Assembly (NCBI GenBank): GCA_046756445.1
Contig: JBHHWI010000092.1
Location: 1-12,274, forward strand
DNA from: JACZWL01 sp046756445
GTDB lineage: Bacteria > Pseudomonadota > Gammaproteobacteria > Steroidobacterales > Woeseiaceae
DNA: 12,274 nucleotides
Direction: 5' to 3'
The position numbers were made by a program, and so were the translations under genes. Shown one piece after another: positions 7,107 through 12,274 of the stretch. The notes below the pieces were generated by a model. That model made no database searches. It had not been told where the DNA came from and saw nothing but the letters and a program-made list of their open reading frames with translations. Each line of letters opens with the position of its first letter. Position 1 is the first letter of the stretch.

Positions 7107-7238
7107 CTAGTCCTGGCCTTCAGATTCGGATCGCTCGACGGCAACCAGGGCGATAATCTTCATGGCCAGGTACAGCACCGCCATGCCGAGGAATACACCG
7201 CTGATCCCGTTGACAAATATGTCTGTCGCTGTATCCAA
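7107..7238 (-). CDS. gcdD: Short OadG/GcdD-like membrane subunit (43 residues, TTG start)
   Basis: This is a 43-residue peptide: about ten polar residues, one transmembrane helix (GISGVFLGMAVLYLAMKIIA, residues 11-30), then a short charged tail ending ERSESEGQD. The helix has the small-residue and GM pattern of the OadG/GcdD/MmdD delta/gamma subunits, which hold the peripheral carboxyltransferase and carrier onto the membrane pump. It stops (TAG, 7107-7109) one base before the gcdB ATG, so translation is probably coupled. The only start codon before the helix is TTG 7236-7238, with GGAAC upstream; two in-frame TAA codons lie at 7263-7268. Known family members are longer (about 80-110 residues) with a soluble C-terminal part, which is absent here. 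The frame, the helix and the position before gcdB make the call good, although the peptide is short. Confidence 0.72.
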   Translation of the reverse strand: MDTATDIFVNGISGVFLGMAVLYLAMKIIALVAVERSESEGQD

Positions 7239-7291
7239 TGGCTTTTGTTCCGAATTTCGTTCTTATTAGCGGACGCCTGACAAGGGCGCGT

Positions 7292-7320
7292 ATCATCGCC
7301 TAATGGACTAGCCTGTTCAA
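7292..7320 (-). promoter_or_regulatory. Possible sigma-70-type promoter of the gcd operon
   Basis: On the minus strand, TTGAAC (7315-7320) and GATGAT (7292-7297) are separated by 17 nt, each matching 4 of 6 consensus bases. Transcription would begin near 7284, giving a leader of about 46 nt before the TTG start of the first gene. It lies in the only intergenic gap ahead of the operon, after the rpoH terminator. The match is weak and alternatives are possible. Confidence 0.3.
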
Positions 7321-7339
7321 TCGCTGCCGAGAATAACTC

Positions 7340-7353
7340 CCGGCGCACGCCGG
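7340..7353. promoter_or_regulatory. Perfect short palindrome upstream of the gcd promoter (candidate operator)
   Basis: The palindrome is ccggcg-ca-cgccgg. It lies about 20 bp upstream of the proposed -35 box of the gcd operon, where an activator or repressor could bind. G+C-rich 6-bp palindromes occur by chance in a genome of this composition, and no regulator gene is adjacent. Offered only as a candidate. Confidence 0.2.
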
Positions 7354-7408
7354 TCTCAATACAGGCGTTTATGCGGAACCTGTCTCGGGATTCCACCGGC
7401 CGCGAAGC

Positions 7409-7440
7409 AAAAAAAACCCCCGATCATCGCTGATCGGAGG
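7409..7440 (-). terminator. Intrinsic terminator of rpoH
   Basis: Read on the minus strand, a 10-bp stem (7431-7440 with 7417-7426, one G-U pair) closes a GCGA tetraloop (GNRA class) and is followed at once by eight T (7416-7409). It starts 19 nt after the rpoH stop codon. It should insulate rpoH from the gcd operon, which runs in the same direction. Confidence 0.93.
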
Positions 7441-7459
7441 CTTGTGTTCAGTTGCATTG

Positions 7460-8323
7460 TCAGGCTGCCATCTCTCGCTGAAGCTTCTTGATCGCATTGC
7501 TTTCTATCTGCCGGATTCGCTCGGCCGAGACGCCATAATGGTCAGCCAGCTGATGTAGCGTCTGCTTTTCCTCCGAAAGCCAACGGCTCTCCAGAATGTG
7601 CCGGCTGCGTTCGTCGAGTATCGTCAGCGCGTCCTTCATTCGAGTCGTTGCATCCTCATGCCAGTCAGTCTTTTCGACAAGCTCGGCCGGATCGGCATCG
7701 GGGCTCGGAAGGTAGGCGGCCGGCGTGAACGTGTGGTCGTCGTTGGCATCCGGCACCGGATCGAACACTGCATCACGGCTCGTGAGCCTGCGCTCCATTT
7801 CGGTCACTTCGGTAGGGCTGACGCCGAGGTCCCTGGCGACGGCCTGCGTTTCGTCATGCGATAACCAGGCAAGGCTCTTCTTGGCTTTGCGCAGGTTGAA
7901 GAACAGCTTGCGCTGGGCCTTGGTGGTCGCCACCTTGACGATGCGCCAGTTGCGCAATACAAACTCATGGATTTCCGCCCTGATCCAGTGAACGGCGAAC
8001 GACACGAGCCGGACACCGAAGTCGGGATCAAATCGCTTGACGGCCTTCATGAGCCCGACGTTGCCTTCCTGAATCAGGTCATTCAGCGGCAGCCCATAGC
8101 CCGTGTATCCCTTGGCGATATGGACGACAAAACGAAGATGCGCCATGACGAGTTCACGCGCGGCTTCGAGATCATCCTCGTCACGGAAACGGCGGGACAG
8201 CGCCTGTTCGTCTTCCCGGGACAGAACCGGTATCGCGCCGACCGCCTGGATATAGGCGTCGAGGCTGCCGAGGGGACCGGCGAGAGCCAGGTCATGATTC
8301 GTGGTTGCAAGGGCGCCAGACAT
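7460..8323 (-). CDS. rpoH: RNA polymerase heat-shock sigma factor sigma-32
   Basis: This 287-residue sigma-70 family group 3-like factor has the usual RpoH length (284 in E. coli). It directs RNA polymerase to heat-shock promoters such as those of chaperones and proteases. Regions in order: 1.2 (DAYIQAVGAIPVLSREDEQAL, 22-42), 2.1-2.4 (ELVMAHLRFVVHIAKGY, DLIQEGNVGLMKAVKRFDP, FAVHWIRAEIHEFVLRNWRIVK, to 130), the RpoH box QRKLFFNLRK (137-146) specific to this subfamily, and 4.2 with a helix-turn-helix (about 255-283, HQLADHYGVSAERIRQIE). The ATG follows GAGGAGGT, a full Shine-Dalgarno at the rather long distance of 12 nt. An in-frame TGA three codons upstream excludes a longer start. The gene lies 152 nt downstream of ftsX with its own promoter region, which contains a perfect CIRCE element, and it ends in a strong terminator. 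Confidence 0.97.
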   Translation of the reverse strand: MSGALATTNHDLALAGPLGSLDAYIQAVGAIPVLSREDEQALSRRFRDEDDLEAARELVMAHLRFVVHIAKGYTGYGLPLNDLIQEGNVGLMKAVKRFDPDFGVRLVSFAVHWIRAEIHEFVLRNWRIVKVATTKAQRKLFFNLRKAKKSLAWLSHDETQAVARDLGVSPTEVTEMERRLTSRDAVFDPVPDANDDHTFTPAAYLPSPDADPAELVEKTDWHEDATTRMKDALTILDERSRHILESRWLSEEKQTLHQLADHYGVSAERIRQIESNAIKKLQREMAA

Positions 8324-8352
8324 TTGATTTCAATACCTCCTCTTCTCGCAAG

Positions 8353-8382
8353 ATTTTAGCACTCAAGTGCTTAGAGTGCTAA
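8353..8382 (-). promoter_or_regulatory. Predicted rpoH promoter overlapping the CIRCE element
   Basis: On the minus strand, TAAAAT (8353-8358) matches the -10 consensus at 5 of 6 and TTAGCA (8377-8382) matches the -35 at 4 of 6, with an 18-nt spacer. The start point would be near 8346, just ahead of the GAGGAGGT ribosome-binding site. Because CIRCE spans the -35 to -10 region, bound HrcA would block polymerase. Confidence 0.55.
8356..8382. promoter_or_regulatory. CIRCE element (HrcA operator), perfect consensus
   Basis: The sequence is TTAGCACTC, 9 nt, GAGTGCTAA, which is exactly the CIRCE consensus in arm sequence and spacing (8356-8364 and 8374-8382). CIRCE is bound by the heat-shock repressor HrcA and normally precedes groESL or hrcA-grpE-dnaK. 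Here it lies about 33-59 nt upstream of the rpoH start codon. No hrcA or chaperone gene is in the window. Confidence 0.93.
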
Positions 8383-8475
8383 CAGCACCCCGGAGTTCCG
8401 CGAGCAGATGCGGATAAACTCCTTTGTTATCAATCAGGTATGCAGGAATTCCGCGATCGGATTATGTTCAGCAGC

Positions 8476-9441
8476 CTATCTCGGCTCGATTCTTCGCATA
8501 TGGCGCGCGGCAGCGAGCCACGAGCCGGCCAGACCCAGGAGCACACCGATTCCGATGATCGTAAGACTCTCGCCGAGATCGAGGTCGAGGACGGTGTAGG
8601 CGCTGTTATAGAGCCCGGCCAGGCGTCCAACCGGTCGTTCCAGCGCATACAGCCCGTAGCTGACGAGGGCCAGCGCAAGCAATCCGCCGCCGAGGCCGTA
8701 CCACAGACCGGAGTACAGGAACGGCCGTCTGACAAATGCGTTGCTGGCCCCGATGAGCTTCGTGACTTCGATCTCTTCGCGCCGGTTTTGAATGTCCAGG
8801 CGAATCGTGTTGCCGATGATCACGACGATCGCGACACCGAGCAACACGGCGCCAACTGTAATTGCACGCCGCATGATGTCGAGTATCGCGTGAAAACGCT
8901 GCACCCAGTCCGTGTCGATCTGGACCAGTTCGGACTCCGGAAGATTGCCGAGTTCCTCATGCAACAGGTCCATCGATTGTTCGGTACTCGCGCCGCTCGG
9001 CCTGACGATCAGCGTGTGAGGCAGGGGATTCGTTTGCAGATGATCGAGTGCCGCGCCGAATCCCGAAGCGGATTTGAATTCCTCGAAAGCGTCTTCAGAC
9101 GTGACCAGGGTTACCCTGGCAACGTCGGCGCGCTGTTCGATCAGGGCCGTCAGGCGGGTCGCAGCCTCCAGGGTCACGTCGTTTTTCAGGTACAGTGAGA
9201 AGTCGAGCGCGTTCTCCCAGTTGTTGCTGATCGATTGCGCATTCTTGATAATGAGATGCAATGAAGCGGGCAGCGCGAGAGTTACGGCGATGACGAGCAG
9301 CGTCAGCAGGCTGGCAAAAGGCTGACGGACCAGACGGCCCAGCGCGCCCACGGCGGTGCTCACATGGCGCAGAAACCAGGTGGATACGGGTCCCGCGGAC
9401 TTGCCCGAGGGAATCGGCTCGCTGATCCTGTTTACAGCCAT
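8476..9441 (-). CDS. ftsX: Cell-division ABC transporter permease-like protein FtsX
   Basis: This 321-residue inner-membrane partner of FtsE links the divisome to periplasmic activation of cell-wall amidases (EnvC in E. coli). It has a cytoplasmic N-terminus of about 40 residues and four transmembrane helices near 43-65, 193-215, 243-265 and 291-311. The periplasmic domain (about 66-190) begins with the family stretch NNWENALDFSLYLKND. The cytoplasmic loop NTIRLDIQNRREEIEVTKLIGAS (211-233) is the strongly conserved coupling region that contacts the ATPase. The ATG lies within the last codons of ftsE (10-nt overlap), with GAGG 5 nt upstream, so translation is coupled. The gene ends 152 nt before rpoH. 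Confidence 0.96.
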   Translation of the reverse strand: MAVNRISEPIPSGKSAGPVSTWFLRHVSTAVGALGRLVRQPFASLLTLLVIAVTLALPASLHLIIKNAQSISNNWENALDFSLYLKNDVTLEAATRLTALIEQRADVARVTLVTSEDAFEEFKSASGFGAALDHLQTNPLPHTLIVRPSGASTEQSMDLLHEELGNLPESELVQIDTDWVQRFHAILDIMRRAITVGAVLLGVAIVVIIGNTIRLDIQNRREEIEVTKLIGASNAFVRRPFLYSGLWYGLGGGLLALALVSYGLYALERPVGRLAGLYNSAYTVLDLDLGESLTIIGIGVLLGLAGSWLAAARHMRRIEPR

Positions 9442-10157
9442 CGGTCCTCGCGTGAGTGCGGCTCGGCGCGCCCGAAATAATCCGCGACATCGTCGATTTC
9501 TGCCTCGGTCTTCAATTCGCCGTTCACGAGCGGAATCCGTCGGCAGCCAAGCTGGTCGATCAGGGCGAGGTCGTGGCTCGCGATCATCAGGGTCACACCG
9601 ACCTCGTTAAAGCGCCGAAAGATTCGCATGACCTCGAGAGACAGGTCCGGATCGAGGTTGCCGGTCGGCTCGTCCGCGATCAGAAGCTTCGGCCGGCTGA
9701 CGATGGCGCGTGCGATCCCGACCCGTTGCTGCTCCCCTGCCGAAAGAGTTTCGGGAAGCTGCTTCTCCTTGTTGAGGAGATCGACCTGATCGAGGGCCGC
9801 ACGTACGCGCCTGCCGGCATCACGGTGACCCACACCGGATATGATCAGCGGCAGCGCAACGTTATCGAACACCGGGCGGTCGTAAAGTAACTTGTGGTCC
9901 TGAAACACCATGCCCATCTGCCGCCGGTAAGCCGGTATTTTTCGTATCGGGACGCGAGCCGTGTTTTGCCCATCGACGATGACATTTCCATTCGTTGGCC
10001 TGTCGATCAGGGCAATCAGGCGTAAGAGTGTGCTCTTGCCGGCGCCCGAGTGGCCGGTTATGAAGACCATTTCACCCCGCTCGACCGACACCGACAGCTT
10101 TTTCAGGGCCTCCTGGCCTCCGGGAAATCTCTTTGAGACGTTCTCGATCCGAATCAT
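9432..10157 (-). CDS. ftsE: Cell-division ATP-binding protein FtsE
   Basis: This 241-residue ABC-type ATPase is the cytoplasmic partner of FtsX and acts at the division septum. Walker A is GHSGAGKST (35-43), the Q-loop Gln is at 86 (VFQDHKLL), the signature is LSAGEQQR (138-145), Walker B is LLIADEPTG (158-166), and the switch His195 is in ASHD. The signature has Ala140 where most ABC proteins have Gly (LSGGEQQR), a small substitution that still leaves the conserved Gly141-Glu-Gln-Gln. It is about 19 residues longer than E. coli FtsE because of a C-terminal tail (DVADYFGRAEPHSREDRWL). Its ATG overlaps the ftsY stop as ATGA, and its end overlaps ftsX by 10 nt. Confidence 0.97.
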   Translation of the reverse strand: MIRIENVSKRFPGGQEALKKLSVSVERGEMVFITGHSGAGKSTLLRLIALIDRPTNGNVIVDGQNTARVPIRKIPAYRRQMGMVFQDHKLLYDRPVFDNVALPLIISGVGHRDAGRRVRAALDQVDLLNKEKQLPETLSAGEQQRVGIARAIVSRPKLLIADEPTGNLDPDLSLEVMRIFRRFNEVGVTLMIASHDLALIDQLGCRRIPLVNGELKTEAEIDDVADYFGRAEPHSREDRWL

Positions 10158-11119
10158 GCGCTCGGCTGACCTTGTAGCAGGGCGTCGACGTATTCGCCGG
10201 CCTGGAACGGCTGCATGTCCTCGGCTGATTCGCCGATGCCGATGAAGCGAACGGCGACGCCGAGCTTGTCGGCAACCGACAGCAGAATACCGCCCCTGGC
10301 GCTCCCGTCCAGCTTGGTCACGGTTATTCCCGTCAGGCCCAGTGCGTCATGGAACTTCTGCGCCTGCACCAGGGCGTTCTGGCCCTGGCTGGCGTCGAGT
10401 ACGAGCATTGTCTCCTGCGGCGCGGATGCGTCGTGTCTCGTCAATACCCGCTTTACCTTTGCGAGCTCATCCATAAGGCCTCTCTGATTCTGCAAGCGCC
10501 CGGCGGTATCCGCGAGCAGCACATCGATTTTTCGGGACCGTGCCGCCTCATAGGCGTCGAAGACCACGGCCGCCGGGTCGGCGCCCGTTTGCTGCGCAAT
10601 GACGGGCACATGGTTGTGCCTGCCCCAGGCCTGCAGTTGTTCGACGGCAGCGGCCCGAAACGTGTCACCCGCTGCCAGCATGACCGTATGTCCCTCATCC
10701 CGGAACCTCTTCGCCAGCTTGCCGATCGTCGTAGTCTTGCCGGAGCCGTTGACGCCGACCATCAGGATAACAAACGGACTGTCGCTCTCGGGAACGACGA
10801 GCGGCTGCTGCACCGATTCCAGGATTTTCGTGGTCGAGCGACGCAAGCCCTCCAACAGTGCGTCGACGCTCTTCAATTCCTTGCGGGCGAGACGATTCTG
10901 CAGCCCGCCGATGATTCTCTGTGCGGTCTCGACGCCGACGTCCGCCATGACGAGCCGTGTCTCGAGTTCGTCGAGCAGGTCATCGTCGATCCTACCGCCG
11001 GGAGCGAGACTGGCGAGGTCGCGGGTCAGCCACGAGCCGCCCTTGTTGAGCCGGGCGCGCAGCCGCTCGACAAATCCACTGCGCTTGCCGGAATCGGATG
11101 GGTTCTGTGCTTGATGCAT
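10154..11119 (-). CDS. ftsY: Signal recognition particle receptor FtsY
   Basis: This SRP GTPase on the inner membrane docks ribosome-SRP complexes for cotranslational membrane insertion. The chosen ATG gives 321 residues. A TTG two codons upstream (11125) is also possible, and neither has a clear Shine-Dalgarno. Domains: helical N domain (about 15-105) and GTPase G domain with GVNGSGKTTT (122-131), the insertion-box motif DTFRAAAVEQL (152-162), DTAGR (204-208) and TKLDG (268-272), ending FIGIGE and DMQPF. The long acidic A domain of E. coli FtsY is reduced to about 15 residues, as in many bacteria. It is the first gene of the ftsYEX operon, divergent from rsmD across a gap of about 43 bp that must hold both promoters. 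Confidence 0.97.
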   Translation of the reverse strand: MHQAQNPSDSGKRSGFVERLRARLNKGGSWLTRDLASLAPGGRIDDDLLDELETRLVMADVGVETAQRIIGGLQNRLARKELKSVDALLEGLRRSTTKILESVQQPLVVPESDSPFVILMVGVNGSGKTTTIGKLAKRFRDEGHTVMLAAGDTFRAAAVEQLQAWGRHNHVPVIAQQTGADPAAVVFDAYEAARSRKIDVLLADTAGRLQNQRGLMDELAKVKRVLTRHDASAPQETMLVLDASQGQNALVQAQKFHDALGLTGITVTKLDGSARGGILLSVADKLGVAVRFIGIGESAEDMQPFQAGEYVDALLQGQPSA

Positions 11120-11162
11120 GGTCAATTTTTGTTAATGCTTCCGGGCTTGGCGCGAGGGAGAC

Positions 11163-11756
11163 ATGGCAAGAGCCAAACGCACAGGCCACGATCGATCATT
11201 CCCGGGACGGCTGCGTATTGTAGCGGGAAAATGGCGCAGTCGTCTGTTGAGGATAATCGATGAACCGGGCTTAAGGCCGACCTCCGAAAGGACCCGCGAG
11301 ACGCTTTTCAACTGGCTGTCTCCGGTGATAGCCGGTGCGCGCTGCCTCGACCTTTTCGCTGGCACGGGCGCCCTCGGCATCGAGGCGTTGTCACGCGGCG
11401 CCGCACGCGTCGTCTTTGTCGACGACTCTGCCCACGTGGTCGAGGCGTTGCGAAAGACTCTTTCGGACCTGGAGGCTGCAAACTTCGAGGTGTACTTGCG
11501 CGATGCGCTGGAGTATTTGCGTGAGGCTGACGCCGAACCGTTCGACATCGTGTTTCTCGATCCACCGTACGAAGAAGACCTGCTGTCCGGACTATGCAGG
11601 TCACTGGACCGGAATGGCTGGCTCAACGACAACGCGATTCTTTATCTCGAACAGCGCAGGGATCGCGCCCGACCGGCGCTGCCGGAAGGCTGGGTTACGA
11701 CGCACGAGAAAATCGCCGGGAAAGTGAGCTATTCTCTCGTGAACACGAAATCCTGA
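11163..11756 (+). CDS. rsmD: 16S rRNA (guanine(966)-N2)-methyltransferase
   Basis: This 197-residue class I SAM-dependent methyltransferase modifies G966 of 16S rRNA in the small subunit. Family signatures are RIVAGKWRSR (18-27), RPTSERTRETLFNWL (38-52), the SAM-binding DLFAGTGALGIEALSRGA (63-80) with the acidic ribose-binding Asp87 after it, and the catalytic DPPY (133-136). The length is normal for the family. The ATG has GAGGGAG a few bases upstream. It is divergent from ftsY, as in many gammaproteobacteria, and is followed 12 nt later by coaD, so the two are probably cotranscribed. Confidence 0.96.
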   Translation: MARAKRTGHDRSFPGRLRIVAGKWRSRLLRIIDEPGLRPTSERTRETLFNWLSPVIAGARCLDLFAGTGALGIEALSRGAARVVFVDDSAHVVEALRKTLSDLEAANFEVYLRDALEYLREADAEPFDIVFLDPPYEEDLLSGLCRSLDRNGWLNDNAILYLEQRRDRARPALPEGWVTTHEKIAGKVSYSLVNTKS

Positions 11757-11768
11757 AGGAGCGACGCA

Positions 11769-12254
11769 ATGGCTGTCTCCGCGATGTATCCGGGCACATT
11801 CGATCCGATCACGCTCGGACATGAGGACCTGGTACGCCGCGCGACCCTGCTGTTCGACAGGGTCGTGGTCGCAATCGCCGCAAATCCGGACAAGGAACCC
11901 ATGTTCTCGCTCGAGGAACGCGTCGGGCTCTCGCAGGCGGCACTCGCGGAGTTCGACAGCGTCGAAGTAGTGGGCTACGAGGGGCTCACCGTCAATTTCG
12001 CCAGGGACAACGACCTTCAGGCCATCATCAGAGGGCTTCGTGCTATTTCGGACTTCGAGTACGAGTTTCAGCTGGCCAACATGAACCGTCATCTGATCGA
12101 GGACGTCGAGACCGTTTTCCTGACTCCGACCGAAACCTACACTTTCATTTCCTCGAGCCTCGTCCGGGAGATCTGCTGCATGGGCGGCGACGTCTCCGAG
12201 TTCGTGTCACCCAGGGTGAAGCTCGCCCTGATGGAGCGCTGCGGTCAGACCTGA
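11769..12254 (+). CDS. coaD: Phosphopantetheine adenylyltransferase
   Basis: This enzyme catalyses the fourth step of coenzyme A synthesis, transferring AMP from ATP to 4'-phosphopantetheine to give dephospho-CoA. The 161-residue nucleotidyltransferase fold has the nucleotide-binding TFDPITLGH (10-18), RGLRAISDFEYEFQLANMNR (88-107) and ISSSLVRE (127-134), all strongly conserved. Length is typical (159 in E. coli). An AAGGAG ribosome-binding site lies 7 nt before the ATG. It is complete and ends 20 bases before the window edge. No terminator fits in what remains. Confidence 0.97.
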   Translation: MAVSAMYPGTFDPITLGHEDLVRRATLLFDRVVVAIAANPDKEPMFSLEERVGLSQAALAEFDSVEVVGYEGLTVNFARDNDLQAIIRGLRAISDFEYEFQLANMNRHLIEDVETVFLTPTETYTFISSSLVREICCMGGDVSEFVSPRVKLALMERCGQT

Positions 12255-12255
12255 T

Positions 12256-12274
12256 ATTCCGGGGACAGTTTACT
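12256..12274. other. Possible edge of a repeat or mobile element
   Basis: The bases after the coaD stop read attccggggacagtttact. This resembles the recurrent ttccggggacagta-tact motif that I recall at the edges of elements near REP-associated (Y1-type) transposases in gammaproteobacteria. Only the first 19 bases are in the window, so neither an inverted partner nor a transposase can be seen. The call is from memory. Confidence 0.25.

Noticed and set aside
7160..7396. A 78-codon open frame on the minus strand across the gap upstream of gcdB
   Set aside because: It runs through the rpoH-gcdD gap and the gcdD helix in another frame, is rich in Arg, Ser and Cys with no family likeness, and the competing 43-codon frame makes a sensible membrane helix placed directly before gcdB.
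8440..9198. Plus-strand open frame opposite ftsX
   Set aside because: It is a shadow of ftsX; the translation is rich in Arg, Asp and Gln with no hydrophobic core or known motif.
10349..11263. Long plus-strand open frame (about 300 codons) opposite ftsY
   Set aside because: It is antisense to the highly conserved ftsY G domain, its translation has no recognisable motif, and long antisense frames are expected in G+C-rich coding DNA.
1..12274. tRNA, rRNA, CRISPR array or complete insertion sequence
   Set aside because: No cloverleaf with a TTCRA arm, no rRNA-like block, no spaced direct repeats and no transposase or integrase reading frame were found.

Overview
The window comes from a gammaproteobacterium with about 55-60% G+C. 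The order coaD, rsmD / ftsY, ftsE, ftsX, rpoH is the conserved gammaproteobacterial housekeeping block, and every protein in it looks proteobacterial. I cannot name the genus. An uncultured or marine lineage is a guess.

Layout from left to right. Positions 4-163 hold a large nested inverted repeat (22-bp outer arms, 11-bp central hairpin) that runs into the 3' end of a leftward DinF-type MATE transporter gene and supplies its last codons and stop. Upstream of the transporter, on the same strand, is a small Mpo1-like (DUF962) membrane protein. A divergent rightward gene at 2168-2842 encodes an OmpA-domain outer-membrane lipoprotein with glycine zippers. Its 3' end overlaps tail-to-tail with the next leftward unit.

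Positions 7238 down to 2832 form a tight five-gene leftward operon, the most notable content here: a 43-residue OadG/GcdD-like membrane peptide, the Na+-pump beta subunit (gcdB), a minimal 71-residue biotin carrier (gcdC-like), an acyl-CoA dehydrogenase, and the glutaconyl-CoA decarboxylase carboxyltransferase (gcdA). The dehydrogenase has Val directly before the catalytic Glu and has lost the Glu found in decarboxylating glutaryl-CoA dehydrogenases. That is the pattern of the non-decarboxylating enzyme known from strict anaerobes. Together the genes predict glutaryl-CoA -> glutaconyl-CoA -> crotonyl-CoA + CO2, with the decarboxylation energy saved as a sodium gradient.

Positions 7409-8382 hold rpoH (heat-shock sigma-32) with a strong intrinsic terminator behind it and a perfect CIRCE (HrcA operator) over its predicted promoter. 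This suggests that HrcA represses the gene for the other heat-shock regulator. Upstream lie ftsX, ftsE and ftsY, overlapping by a few bases as one leftward operon, then divergent rsmD and coaD running rightward. The last 20 bases after coaD resemble the end of a repeat or mobile element, but the window stops there. I saw no rRNA, tRNA, CRISPR or complete insertion sequence.
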